From assembly GCA_012729725.1 (NCBI GenBank), contig JAAYCO010000148.1, positions 1 to 45,291 of the forward strand: 45,291 nt of DNA, written 5' to 3'. Both the position numbers and the translations under genes were made by a program. The notes below the pieces were generated by a model. That model did not search any database. It worked only from the letters and a program-made list of their open reading frames with translations, and was not told the origin of the DNA. This DNA is from Planctomycetota bacterium (GTDB lineage Bacteria > Planctomycetota > Phycisphaerae > SM23-33). This document shows, piece by piece, positions 26,441 to 36,523 of the stretch (position 1 is the first letter of the stretch; the number at the start of each line of letters is the position of its first letter).

Positions 26441-29341
26441 TTGTTGAGCAAGAGAATGATCCATCGCATAGATATCCGGCCGAGGGACGGGTTTGAGGAT
26501 CCGCACGCCGCAAGTGTGCTGCATCACGTGCGGGAGTTGGGCTTCAATTCCGTCACGGGCGTGAAGTCCGCAAGGTTGTTCTTCCTGGGCGGCGACTTGA
26601 ACGAAACCGACGCCCGCCGGGTAGCACAGGAACTGCTTATCGACCCGGTTGTCGAGCAGTACGAGCTTGCCGGCGCCGCGCAGGCGCAGGGCGTTATAGA
26701 AGTGCATCTCAAGCCGGGCGTGATGGATCCGGTTGCAAGTTCAACCGAGCAGGCGATTCGCGATATGGGCCTGGCCATATCCTCGGTCCGCACGGCTCGC
26801 CGGTATGAGTTTGCCGGCGAAATAGACGACGAGGCGCGCGGCGTTATCGCCCGCAGGCTGCTGGCCAACGGGGTTATTGAGGATGTGCATTTTGAATCGT
26901 TCACCCCGCCGGAAGTCCACGGCAAGGCGTACGAGATGCAGATCGTTGAAGCGCCGATCCTCGGTCTGGACGACGCCGGGCTGGAGGCCCTCAGCAGGGA
27001 CGGCCATCTGTTCCTGAACCTTGTTGAGATGAAGGCCATCCAGGAATACTTCCGCCGGCTCGGAAGAGAGCCCAAGGACGTTGAGCTTGAGATGATCGCC
27101 CAGACCTGGTCTGAGCACTGCGTTCACAAGACGTTCCGCTCTGACGTGCAGGTCCGCAACAGTTGCGGCGAGATCGTCGAGGAAATTCACAACCTCATCA
27201 AGAGCACGATTTTCGCAGCCACCACCGAGCTTAATAAGCCCTGGTGCATCAGCGTGTTCCAGGACAACGCCGGCGTGATCGAGTTTGACGACAAGCACGC
27301 CGTCTGCTTCAAGGTTGAAACGCACAATCATCCCTCCGCGATCGAGCCTTACGGCGGGGCGTCAACCGGGATCGGCGGCGTTATTCGCGACCCGATGGGC
27401 ACCGGCATGGGCGCATCGCCCGTGGCCAATACCGACATATTCTGCTTTGGCCCGCCCGACATGCCGGCCGACGACGTGCCCAAAGGCGTGCTTCATCCGC
27501 GGCGAGTTATGCGAGGCGTTGTAAGCGGCGTGCGCGACTACGGCAACCGCATGGGAATTCCAACGGTCAACGGCGCGGTGTACTTCGACGAGAAGTACCT
27601 CGGCAACCCGCTGGTTTTCTGCGGAACCGTCGGTCTGCTTCCGCGCGACATGTGCTTCAAGGCCCCGCGCGAGGGTGACGCCGTTGTCGTTATCGGAGGA
27701 CGAACCGGGCGAGACGGCATCCACGGCGCGACATTCAGCAGCGGCGAACTGACGCATTCGCACGAAACGCAGTTCAGCCACGCCGTGCAGATCGGCAACG
27801 CCATCACCGAAAAGAAAATGCTCGACACCCTCATCCAGGCCCGTGACCAGGGCCTGTACACCGCCATCACCGATTGCGGCGCCGGAGGGCTGTCCAGTGC
27901 GATTGGCGAAATGGGCGAACAGCTCGGCGCCGAGGTGCATCTTGACCGCGTGCCGCTCAAGTACGCCGGCCTGAGCTACGCCGAAATCTGGATTTCCGAG
28001 GCGCAGGAGCGAATGGTTGTATCCGTGCCGCGGGAGAATGTGGACAAGCTGCTGGCCCTTTTCGCATCCGAGGGCGTCGAGGCAACGGTCATCGGGGCTT
28101 TCGGCACACCCGACCGCAAGCTCAGGCTGTTCTACGCCGACAAGCTTGTCGGCGAGTTGGACATGTCGTTCCTGCACGAAGGCCTGCCGCGACCGACCAA
28201 GGACGCATTGTACGACAAGACCGAAAGCCCTTCGCCCGCAGGGCCGCACCGCAACAGCTATAACGAGACGCTTCTTGAGATCCTTTCCATGCCCAATGTC
28301 GCCAGCAAGGAATGGATCATTCGCCAGTATGATCACGAGGTTCAGGGCGGAAGCGCGATCAAGCCGCTGGTTGGCGCAGCCTGCGACGGACCCGGCGACG
28401 CAGCCGTCATCAGGCCCGTGCTCGATAGCCGGCGCGGCGTAGTCATTTCCTGCGGCATGAACCCGCGATTTGGCGAACTTGACCCGTATCAGAGCGCCCT
28501 GCACGCCGTTGACGAGGCGCTGCGAAACGCGGTGTCGGTCGGGGCGAACCTCGAACGCACAGCCGTGCTGGATAACTTCTGCTGGGGCAACTGCAACAAG
28601 CCCGACCGCATGGGCGCCCTCGTTCAGGCAGCAAAGGCTTGCTACGACGCGGCAATAGCATATGGCGTTCCGTTCGTCAGCGGCAAGGATTCGCTTAACA
28701 ACGAGTTCCAGACCGACGATGGCAGGACGATTTCCATTCCGCCGACGCTGCTGATTTCCGCCATCAGCGTTATCGATGACGTCGCCAAGTGCGTCACCGC
28801 CGATGCCAAGTCGCCGGGCGATTACCTGTTCGTCGTCGGGCGCACCGGCGGCGAAATGGGCGGCAGCCACTACCTGCTTGCCGAGGGATTGAAAACAGGC
28901 ACCGATGTTCCGCCGGTGGATCTTGAAACCAACCTCAAGACTATGCGCACGATTCAGCGAGCAATCGAGGCAGGAGCAATCCGCGCATGCCACGATCTGT
29001 CGGAAGGCGGACTGGCGGTTGCACTTGCCGAGATGGCGTTCAGCGGGGGCCTGGGCGCTGAAATCAACCTGGAAGCCCTTCCCATTGCCCCGGGTCGATC
29101 CTGTGTCAGCGGCGAGCAATGCATGCTCTTCTCCGAATCGCCGGGCAGATTCCTTGTTGAAGTCTCGCCCGACCAGTACGACGTGTTCATGCGTATCGCC
29201 AAAGACACGCCTGTCGGCGAGCTGGGCAAATTCAACGACACCGGCAGAATCGTCGCCTTGGGTTTTGGCGCCAAACGCTTGATAGACCTGTCGATCTCCG
29301 AAGCAAAGGCCGCCTGGCAACGCACGTTCAGCGATTATTGA
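26441..29341 (+). CDS. purL: Phosphoribosylformylglycinamidine synthase, PurS-PurL fusion
   Basis: 966 aa; two N-terminal PurS-like segments, then PurL motifs (QTWSEHCVHKTF, FKVETHNHPSAIEPYGGASTGIGGVIRDPMGTG, VSGKDSLNNEF, CHDLSEGGLAVALAEMAFSG). Start may be 26456 (MIHRIDIRPRDG). Confidence 0.95.
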   Translation: MLSKRMIHRIDIRPRDGFEDPHAASVLHHVRELGFNSVTGVKSARLFFLGGDLNETDARRVAQELLIDPVVEQYELAGAAQAQGVIEVHLKPGVMDPVASSTEQAIRDMGLAISSVRTARRYEFAGEIDDEARGVIARRLLANGVIEDVHFESFTPPEVHGKAYEMQIVEAPILGLDDAGLEALSRDGHLFLNLVEMKAIQEYFRRLGREPKDVELEMIAQTWSEHCVHKTFRSDVQVRNSCGEIVEEIHNLIKSTIFAATTELNKPWCISVFQDNAGVIEFDDKHAVCFKVETHNHPSAIEPYGGASTGIGGVIRDPMGTGMGASPVANTDIFCFGPPDMPADDVPKGVLHPRRVMRGVVSGVRDYGNRMGIPTVNGAVYFDEKYLGNPLVFCGTVGLLPRDMCFKAPREGDAVVVIGGRTGRDGIHGATFSSGELTHSHETQFSHAVQIGNAITEKKMLDTLIQARDQGLYTAITDCGAGGLSSAIGEMGEQLGAEVHLDRVPLKYAGLSYAEIWISEAQERMVVSVPRENVDKLLALFASEGVEATVIGAFGTPDRKLRLFYADKLVGELDMSFLHEGLPRPTKDALYDKTESPSPAGPHRNSYNETLLEILSMPNVASKEWIIRQYDHEVQGGSAIKPLVGAACDGPGDAAVIRPVLDSRRGVVISCGMNPRFGELDPYQSALHAVDEALRNAVSVGANLERTAVLDNFCWGNCNKPDRMGALVQAAKACYDAAIAYGVPFVSGKDSLNNEFQTDDGRTISIPPTLLISAISVIDDVAKCVTADAKSPGDYLFVVGRTGGEMGGSHYLLAEGLKTGTDVPPVDLETNLKTMRTIQRAIEAGAIRACHDLSEGGLAVALAEMAFSGGLGAEINLEALPIAPGRSCVSGEQCMLFSESPGRFLVEVSPDQYDVFMRIAKDTPVGELGKFNDTGRIVALGFGAKRLIDLSISEAKAAWQRTFSDY

Positions 29342-29377
29342 GGCAAGGCGGGATCAGCCGGCGTTCGACTGCTGGAC

Positions 29378-30496
29378 TCATTCTTCCAGCGTCTGCAGAA
29401 TTCGCAGATAACTCTCATACCGGCGGGAATAAAGCAGCCCTTCTTCGACCGCCTGCCTGACGGCGCAGGCGGGTTCGTGCGTATGCGTGCAGTCGCGAAA
29501 CTTGCACTGCGCGGCAAAGGGCTCGAATTCTGGAAAGAACCATGGCAGTTCCGAGGCCTGCAGGTTGATGCCCGCTTCGCGGACGCCCGGCGTATCCACT
29601 ATCATGCCGCCGTCGAGGTGATAGATTTTCGTCGCCGAAGTCGTGTGCCGCCCTCGTTGGTCCTTAAGCCGAACGCTGCCCGTCGCCGCCTCCGCGCCGG
29701 GCACAATGGCGTTGACCAGTGAGCTCTTGCCGACGCCGCTCTGGCCAGCAAGCACGGTGCGCTTTGCCGCAAGCGCATCCTTCAACGAGCTGATGCCTTC
29801 TTTCGTCGCCGCCGAGACCCTGAATATCTTGATATTCAGATGGGCGAAATCTTCAAGCACTTGCTCGTCGGCGTCTCCCAGGTCGATCTTGTTGATCGCC
29901 AGGACCGGCTGCAGGCCGCCGCGTTCAGCGATAATCAGCAGGCGGTCGATCAGGCCGTGGCGCAGCGGCGGCTGGCGGGTGGATGCGACAATCAGAATCG
30001 CGTCCATGTTCGCGGCGAGCACTTTTTCGAAAACCTCAGTTGTGTACCGGTCCTGTCGCTTGCCGCTTATGGGCTGAGGTCGAGACAGCGCGGTCCGCCT
30101 GGGAGCGCGAAACAGGATCATGCCATCTGCTCGCGTCATATCCTTCTGCTGGCCGCTGGCGTGCCTCGGCGGGGTGATGGCGACGGTAACCTCGTCGCCA
30201 ACTGCAAGAGGGCTGGTGTCGGGCGATGCCCGGAACGTCTTGGCGATGCCGCACAGCAACCGCTGACCTTCCGATTCCACCAACGCCCCGCGCGCAAAGA
30301 GGCCTATCACCATGCCCTCGCGTTTGGGCAGGCTGTCAAGGTTTTCCGCGGCGGTTTCCGCACGTCCGGCAGGCAGTTTGACCGAGCGAGGAGCGAACTT
30401 CTCCTTGTCCGACAAGGCGTCCTGACTCTCTCCGGCGACGAAAGACTCTCGCCAGTCGCCCAGCCGACGTCGGGATTTTCCTTTTCGTTTCGCCAT
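29378..30496 (-). CDS. rsgA: Ribosome small-subunit-dependent GTPase A
   Basis: Circularly permuted GTPase: NKIDL, then LAGQSGVGKSSLVNAIVPG, DTPGVRE, and C-terminal zinc motif CKFRDCTHTHEPACAV. Confidence 0.95.
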   Translation of the reverse strand: MAKRKGKSRRRLGDWRESFVAGESQDALSDKEKFAPRSVKLPAGRAETAAENLDSLPKREGMVIGLFARGALVESEGQRLLCGIAKTFRASPDTSPLAVGDEVTVAITPPRHASGQQKDMTRADGMILFRAPRRTALSRPQPISGKRQDRYTTEVFEKVLAANMDAILIVASTRQPPLRHGLIDRLLIIAERGGLQPVLAINKIDLGDADEQVLEDFAHLNIKIFRVSAATKEGISSLKDALAAKRTVLAGQSGVGKSSLVNAIVPGAEAATGSVRLKDQRGRHTTSATKIYHLDGGMIVDTPGVREAGINLQASELPWFFPEFEPFAAQCKFRDCTHTHEPACAVRQAVEEGLLYSRRYESYLRILQTLEE

Positions 30497-30571
30497 CAAT
30501 ATCATTGTCTACGACGGGGGCGGCACAAGCAATCAATTGAATTATTGCGCTGGCCGGCTAACATTGAATTC

Positions 30572-31420
30572 ATGGCTGAATCCAAAGTCTTCCTCAACGG
30601 TCGGATTATAGACGCCGCCAGCGCCTGCATCAGTATTAGCGATGCGGGCTTTCTGCACGGGGCGTCCACCTTCACAACCATGCTGGCCCATAACGGCAAG
30701 GTGTTCCGCCTTGACCGCCACCTTGAGCGCCTGGGCGAGACTGTTCGCCTGCTGGGACTCAACACCAATGCGACCGTCGAGACGTTGCGCCAAGCGGTGC
30801 GCGACGTGCTGACGGCGAATGATCTCCAATCCGCTCGCGTGCGGATTATGCTCACGCCCGGGCCGGTGAATGACGAGCGCCCCACTACTCTTGTCACCGC
30901 ACAGGCGATTGGCCAGACTCCCGCACACTGGTATGAAAAGGGCATAGACGTTGTAGTCACCTCCTTCAAGGCGCACAAGGGCGACATCACTTGCGGATAC
31001 AAAACCGGCTGCTATCTGCCGCGAATGCTCGCCCGTCAGGAAGCGGCCGTGAAGGGGGCGCAAGACGCCCTGTGGTTCACCAGCGACAACTACCTTGCGG
31101 AAGGCTGCACGTCGAATGTTTTCCTGGTGCTCGATGGCAAGGTGCTTACGCCCCCGCGAGACACGCCGGTTCTACCCGGAATAGTCCGTGAGGCCGTGCT
31201 GGAGTTGTGCAGAGACTTGTCCATTCCCGCCGACGACCAGACGCCGCTCACGGTGCGCGAAATGCTCGCCGCGCAGGAAGTGTTTTTGACGTCGTCTGTC
31301 GCCGGCATACGTCCGGTGGTCAGGATCGAGCGTCATCCTGTTGGCGATGAGAAGCCCGGGGAAATCACGCGGCGAATCATCGCTGCCTATCATCAACTGC
31401 TGGATCGAGAATCACAGTGA
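30572..31420 (+). CDS. Class IV PLP-dependent aminotransferase (BCAT / D-amino acid transaminase / aminodeoxychorismate lyase type)
   Basis: In-frame ATG at 30572: VFLNGRIIDAASACISISDAGFLHGASTFTTM...CGYKTGCYLPRMLARQEA...LAEGCTSNVFLV...PVLPGIVREAVLEL. Confidence 0.92.
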   Translation: MAESKVFLNGRIIDAASACISISDAGFLHGASTFTTMLAHNGKVFRLDRHLERLGETVRLLGLNTNATVETLRQAVRDVLTANDLQSARVRIMLTPGPVNDERPTTLVTAQAIGQTPAHWYEKGIDVVVTSFKAHKGDITCGYKTGCYLPRMLARQEAAVKGAQDALWFTSDNYLAEGCTSNVFLVLDGKVLTPPRDTPVLPGIVREAVLELCRDLSIPADDQTPLTVREMLAAQEVFLTSSVAGIRPVVRIERHPVGDEKPGEITRRIIAAYHQLLDRESQ

Positions 31421-31452
31421 CACGGACCGATTCCCCGTTCTATGGAGAGATA

Positions 31453-32553
31453 ATGAAGGTTCAGGACGTGGCTGCAGCGATCGATCACATTGCCCCTCGT
31501 GAGTTCGCAGCCGAGTGGGACAACGTCGGCTTGATCGTCGGCGACGGGCAATCGCCGGTCTCGAAACTGATGTTGTGCATCGATCTGACGCACGATGTTC
31601 TGGCGGAGGCCAACTCCATAAATGCGCAAATGGTGATGAGCTATCATCCTCCAATCTTCAAGCCGGTTGCGACGGTGACTTCATCCTCCACCCCTTTGGT
31701 GTATGAGGCGATTCGCCGGGGGTTAGCGGTCTACTCGATTCATACTGCGTACGACGTGGTTCCCGGCGGCGTGAATGACGCCCTTGCCGGCGCGATGGGT
31801 CTGGCCGCCGCCGAGCCGCTGGAGCATTTCAATCGCGAGTGGCTGTGCAAGATAACCGTGTTCGTGCCGCCAGATGACCTTTCGCGGGTTTCTTCGGCTG
31901 CGTTCGACGCCGGGGCCGGACGCATGGGCAACTACTACGACTGCTCGTTTTTCACCCGCGGAATTGGATCGTTCTGCCCCACGCAAGACGCCAATCCCAC
32001 CATCGGCTCCGCCGGCAAGCCCGAAAGCGTTGAAGAATTGCGGCTTGAGTTCATCTCGCCATGTTCGGTGGCGGGCGCCGTGTGTGCAGCCGTGCGCGGC
32101 GCACACAGTTACGAGGAACCCGCCATCGACGTCGTTCCGATGCGACAGTATCCCGCAGGAACCGGCATGGGCCGAATTGGCAAGCTCGACAGGCCGACAA
32201 AGCTTTCGTCTCTGCTGAGTAAAATCAAGCAGTCTACCGGTGTGCAGACGGTCTTATTAGCAGGCGCGCCGAGGAAGGATCCGACTATACGCACCGTCGC
32301 ATGCGGCGCTGGTTCTTGCGGATCATTGTATAAGCGGGCGATTTCATCGGGGGCAGACTTCTACCTCACCGGCGAGATGCGTCATCATGATGCGCTTGCC
32401 GCTGCCTCCGGCGGCATGATTGTCGCATGCCTTGGTCACAGCAATTCGGAACGACTGGCCCTTGGGCCGCTGGCTAAACGGCTTGGAGAGATGCTTGCGG
32501 GCCTGAAAATCCGCCTGTCAAAGCAGGACTCCGACCCGTTCGTTGTGCGATGA
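31453..32553 (+). CDS. Nif3-like dinuclear metal center protein (YqfO type)
   Basis: In-frame ATG at 31453: MKVQDVAAAIDHIAPREFAAEWDNVGLIVGD...VMSYHPPIFKP...YSIHTAYDVVPGGVNDALAGAMG...YLTGEMRHHDALAA. Confidence 0.93.
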   Translation: MKVQDVAAAIDHIAPREFAAEWDNVGLIVGDGQSPVSKLMLCIDLTHDVLAEANSINAQMVMSYHPPIFKPVATVTSSSTPLVYEAIRRGLAVYSIHTAYDVVPGGVNDALAGAMGLAAAEPLEHFNREWLCKITVFVPPDDLSRVSSAAFDAGAGRMGNYYDCSFFTRGIGSFCPTQDANPTIGSAGKPESVEELRLEFISPCSVAGAVCAAVRGAHSYEEPAIDVVPMRQYPAGTGMGRIGKLDRPTKLSSLLSKIKQSTGVQTVLLAGAPRKDPTIRTVACGAGSCGSLYKRAISSGADFYLTGEMRHHDALAAASGGMIVACLGHSNSERLALGPLAKRLGEMLAGLKIRLSKQDSDPFVVR

Positions 32554-32568
32554 AACTCTCTGCGGGTG

Positions 32569-33987
32569 CTACAGGTAATCCATAAGCGACATGCTCAGCA
32601 GTTTGCCTGCCGTCGCCAGTGTCATGTCATAGAGGTTCTGAATCCGAACGATATCCACTGCGATCTGCGCTATGTCAGCCTGCTCAAGCGACTTGGCCTG
32701 GTCGCTCGCGGCGTCGCGCGCATCTTCAAGGTTGATGCGAAGGCTGTCCATCGCCTGAAGCCTGCCGCCGACAGCCGTCATGCTTCGAGTCACGTTGCCC
32801 TGAGCCTCGCGCATTGCCTCAACCGAGATGTGAAGCAATTCACCCAGCATGTCATCCGGAATCTCGCCATCGCTTTCAAGCAGGTCGCGCGCCTGAATCA
32901 AGACCTCGAAAATGTCTCGCGTGCCGGCAATGTTGACGGCTGCAACCCCGGTCTTATCTAGTGTTCTGGCGTCAACATAAAGCACATCGCCTGTCGCGCC
33001 GTTAGTCACGGCGTTGTTGGCGCTGGCTAGATCGACGTTTGTCCATGTCTCACCGGCATCGATGCTCATCTTCGCATTGGAGGTGACGGTGAACTCGCCG
33101 TTGGCGTCGGTCCAGCCGGTCATATCGATGTGCAGCACTTGTCCGTTTCCGTCAGTGAGCTGCAGATTCGTCTCGTCTCCGACAAATGTCACTTGCGGTC
33201 CGCTGCCAACCTGGATGGTTTTGTCCGCGGCGGAAATCTTTATGGTGTGCGACCCAATAAGGGTGTCTCCTGTCGCCGAAGACGTGCCGGCCGATAGTTG
33301 CGAACCAGCGGGGTACGTGGTGGTTGAGTGGGCAATCTCCAGCCAGGCATTGCCGGTGACTGACGAAGTGTTCGTGCCCACTTTGACGCCGGTGTCGCTG
33401 TAGAACGTCGGCGTACTTCTTCTGTTGGCGGTGAGGACGCTGTCGCCCACCATAACCCCGGAATACGAGACTCCTTCGGCTATCGGCACAGCCAGGTCTC
33501 GCGTGCTGCCCGCGTATCGAACTGCGACGATTTTCCCGTTCTCTCGCGTGACTTCGTATGGCGCGGTAGCAGTGGTGTCGCCGCTGAATACGTACAGCCC
33601 CATGTTTTGGGTGTTCACCAGCGTCACAGACTGCTCAAGAAGCGAATCAAGCTCTTCAGCTATGGCTATTCGGTTTGCGCCGATATACGTGCCGCTGGCT
33701 GCCTGCGTCAGGAGTTCTTCTGCTCGCACTGCCGTTGTGGAGAGCTTCGACAGAAGGCTGTGACCTGCCTCAAGGTTGCGCTCCACTTCCTGAAGGTTTT
33801 TCAGATACGCTTCGGAACTGCTGGTGGAAGCCTTCAGGCGCATTATGCGGTAGGCGTCCAGCGGGTCGTCACTGGCGCGGTTTACTCGGGCGCCGCTTGC
33901 GCCCTGTTCATGAAGCTTCGCCAGATCCCTGGCGTGCTTCCACATGGCGTACGTGGTGTTGTTGTAAATGGAACCCCATCCGCTCAT
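32569..33987 (-). CDS. flgL: Flagellar hook-associated protein FlgL (HAP3)
   Basis: MSGWGSIYNNTTYAMWKHARDLAKLHEQGASGARVNRASDDPLDAYRIMRL...; C-terminal DIAQIAVDIVRIQNLYDMTLATAGKLLSMSLMDYL. Confidence 0.92.
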   Translation of the reverse strand: MSGWGSIYNNTTYAMWKHARDLAKLHEQGASGARVNRASDDPLDAYRIMRLKASTSSSEAYLKNLQEVERNLEAGHSLLSKLSTTAVRAEELLTQAASGTYIGANRIAIAEELDSLLEQSVTLVNTQNMGLYVFSGDTTATAPYEVTRENGKIVAVRYAGSTRDLAVPIAEGVSYSGVMVGDSVLTANRRSTPTFYSDTGVKVGTNTSSVTGNAWLEIAHSTTTYPAGSQLSAGTSSATGDTLIGSHTIKISAADKTIQVGSGPQVTFVGDETNLQLTDGNGQVLHIDMTGWTDANGEFTVTSNAKMSIDAGETWTNVDLASANNAVTNGATGDVLYVDARTLDKTGVAAVNIAGTRDIFEVLIQARDLLESDGEIPDDMLGELLHISVEAMREAQGNVTRSMTAVGGRLQAMDSLRINLEDARDAASDQAKSLEQADIAQIAVDIVRIQNLYDMTLATAGKLLSMSLMDYL

Positions 33988-34044
33988 GGCATCTCCACTC
34001 TGCATTGGCTTGATGCGTTATATGAATGCATTCTTGCCATAGGG

Positions 34045-36003
34045 TTATATAAGGTCCATGAGGCTTTTCACCGTGTTGTCCACGGTGCTTATGTACTTTG
34101 CCAGAGACTGGAACATTCTCTCGTACACGATCAGTTGAGCCGCCTGCTCGTTTATATCTACGCCGCTCATAATGTCGCGCTGGCTTTCAAGCTGCTGAAG
34201 CAGGCTATCAAGCGTTTCCTTGCGCACGGTTCTAATCTGAACCTGCTGCCCGAGTCTGGTGACCATCTGCTGATAGAAGTCTTGGGCGGACTTGCTGCCC
34301 AAGCTCGCTGGTCTAAGAAACTCCACGTCGGCAAGCTTGCTGATGTTGACGTTGTCGCTGCCGTTGATGCCCGTCGCCAGTTTGTCGGGGTTGGCCAGGA
34401 TATCTTCATTAATTTGCATATCGCTCGCGCCAGTGCCCCTGAAAAGCACGTTCATCCCCGCAGCCGACAGAAAGCCGCTGGAATCCGAGCTGCCCACTGC
34501 AAGCACAGTGAACTGCTCGTCGAGTTTAAGATCGCCCATCGAGAAGGCAATGCTGATACCTTTGTCGATTTCTAGCGCATCCCCGGCGGCGTAACCCTCT
34601 CCAACACTGAGCGTCTTGACGAGGTTGCCTTCACCATCCTTGACGGACAGCAGGACTGTTCCCGCGCCAACATCGCCGGCATCGGTTACTTTCACAGTGT
34701 ATGTTTGTGTTGCGCCGGTATAAACGCCTGTGATTGTTGGACTGCTTGCGCCGGTGAACGTGCTGGTGGTTGGCTCCGACAACAAGGCGGGGCTGAAGTC
34801 GAACTTGTACGCCCCATCTGACTCTATGCGAAGTGCGGCCCCGGCGACTGAGGCGGTCAACGGTTGATCGCCGCTTATTCGCAGAGCGTTTATCTTATCT
34901 GCGATGGTCTGAAAAGTATCCGTCGCCGGATTTACCGACACGGCATGTCGCGTCTGGTCGCCTGTTACGGTATCAGTTATGCGGACATAGAACGTGCCTG
35001 CGGTGACGCCTTTCATGCCGCTGAGCACCGTCGATGCGACGGGGGTTCCCGCCAAACTGGCAAACGATCCGGCGGAACCGATGCCCTGGACATGCAGCTT
35101 GTTGATCTCGGACATAATGGTAGTCGCGAGGTCTTCGATGTTGTCTCGCACGTCAGCAAGCAGACTGTTCTTCAGTTCGATCAGCGCGCCGAGTTTTCCG
35201 CCGCTGACCTCGGTCTGGAGGTAATTGGCGCCTTGCACCGAGAACCCGAGTTTGCCGTCCTCGCCGGTCGCCACTTCCAGATGAGTGGTGCTGCCGCTGG
35301 TGATAAGCGGGGTTCCCCAGGCAATCACGCTTTGAGTAGCGTTCTGGAGGTCGTTGGGGTTCGTCTGTAAAGGAATCAGCTCGGCCAGCTCGACCATCGC
35401 CTGATCCCGACGGTCCATCAACAGGTTGCCGTTCGAGCCCCTGGTTATAGCGCCCTGCACCTCGGTGTTCAATTGGGCGATTTCATCGACAAGACTGTTA
35501 ATGCTGTTAGCAACATTCTGCGCTTCAAGCAGAATTTGATGGTCAAGCTCCTGAAGGAACGAGTCCATATTCCTAAATTCGCCCGCAAGGCCTGACGCGG
35601 CCCAGATGGCCTGTTCCTGAAGCGACCTGCTGTCCGGCTGGGCGGCAAGCTGGCGCAGCGAGTTGAAGAAGCTGGTCAACGACAGCATCAGCCCCTGATT
35701 TTCGAGGTTTCCCAGCGATTGCTCGATTGTTTGAAGCGTCATCAGTTCCTGCGCCAACTGCCCGCTGAGCGACGACTGCTTTACGATCTGGCTTTCCAGC
35801 AGCACGTCGATGGACCTGTGGACGCCGTCGACTTTGGCGCCGCCAGCCATACTCGAATTGTTTGTATCGAAGGTGACGGGCTGAATCTTTATCGTCTGGC
35901 GGTGATAGCCCGCCGTGGAGACGTTGGCAATGTTCGTGCCAATAATCTCGATTGCTCTCTGCGCGACGTTCAGGCCGGTGAGGCCAATTTCATAGTTGGC
36001 CAT
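34045..36003 (-). CDS. flgK: Flagellar hook-associated protein FlgK (HAP1)
   Basis: MANYEIGLTGLNVAQRAIEIIGTNIANVSTAGYHRQTI...; C-terminal SGVDINEQAAQLIVYERMFQSLAKYISTVDNTVKSLMDLI. Confidence 0.95.
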   Translation of the reverse strand: MANYEIGLTGLNVAQRAIEIIGTNIANVSTAGYHRQTIKIQPVTFDTNNSSMAGGAKVDGVHRSIDVLLESQIVKQSSLSGQLAQELMTLQTIEQSLGNLENQGLMLSLTSFFNSLRQLAAQPDSRSLQEQAIWAASGLAGEFRNMDSFLQELDHQILLEAQNVANSINSLVDEIAQLNTEVQGAITRGSNGNLLMDRRDQAMVELAELIPLQTNPNDLQNATQSVIAWGTPLITSGSTTHLEVATGEDGKLGFSVQGANYLQTEVSGGKLGALIELKNSLLADVRDNIEDLATTIMSEINKLHVQGIGSAGSFASLAGTPVASTVLSGMKGVTAGTFYVRITDTVTGDQTRHAVSVNPATDTFQTIADKINALRISGDQPLTASVAGAALRIESDGAYKFDFSPALLSEPTTSTFTGASSPTITGVYTGATQTYTVKVTDAGDVGAGTVLLSVKDGEGNLVKTLSVGEGYAAGDALEIDKGISIAFSMGDLKLDEQFTVLAVGSSDSSGFLSAAGMNVLFRGTGASDMQINEDILANPDKLATGINGSDNVNISKLADVEFLRPASLGSKSAQDFYQQMVTRLGQQVQIRTVRKETLDSLLQQLESQRDIMSGVDINEQAAQLIVYERMFQSLAKYISTVDNTVKSLMDLI

Positions 36004-36004
36004 G

Positions 36005-36523
36005 CTACTGCTCCGTGTCCAGGTTGGCGTCGTGCGTCTGCCAGTTTTCAGTTCCAGCTGCGCCATAAACCGTGACGGACTGCCCTCGCGGCATGACGCA
36101 TTCGAGCATAAGACTGTTGAGCCTGCGGCATTCGCCCAGCAGCAATGCCGCCTCCATGTGCTTTTGTCTTAGCCGGTCCACCAGCGATGTGAGGCTTTCT
36201 CTCCGCTGGGAGAGGGCGAGCGCCTGTGACGGATCGAGGCGTTCCATTATCCTTGCCAGGCGGCAGTCCTGCTGACGACAGCCCAGGGCGTCCCCAAGGC
36301 GCCGGCAGGCATCGGAGAGCCGCCCGTCGGTCCTGACGTTAATCAGTGCTGATGTGTCCATCGCGCTGAGCAACTGCTCGAGCGCTGCGTCGTCCCCCGC
36401 CAGAAGCGCCGATGACATGTCATCAAGCTGCTGGCATCGCGACGCCAGACGCCGGGCCTCGTCGTCAAGTTCGCAAAGCAGCGCATCCACGAGCGAGTTG
36501 ATATTCCGATTGGACAAAATCAT
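36005..36523 (-). CDS. FlgN-like flagellar export chaperone
   Basis: 172 aa helical protein located between flgJ and flgK; C-terminal ECRRLNSLMLECVMPRGQSVTVYGA resembles FlgN tails. Confidence 0.65.
   Translation of the reverse strand: MILSNRNINSLVDALLCELDDEARRLASRCQQLDDMSSALLAGDDAALEQLLSAMDTSALINVRTDGRLSDACRRLGDALGCRQQDCRLARIMERLDPSQALALSQRRESLTSLVDRLRQKHMEAALLLGECRRLNSLMLECVMPRGQSVTVYGAAGTENWQTHDANLDTEQ

Noticed and set aside
25228-26469. 413-aa minus-strand ORF opposite the leuB-like gene
   Set aside because: Shadow ORF of a confident CDS, with no recognisable domain.
27362-29320. 652-aa minus-strand ORF opposite purL
   Set aside because: Antisense to a clearly recognised PurL; long shadow ORFs are expected in GC-rich coding DNA.
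33607-34575. 322-aa plus-strand ORF spanning the flgL-flgK junction
   Set aside because: Antisense to flagellar genes, low-complexity composition, no recognised family.
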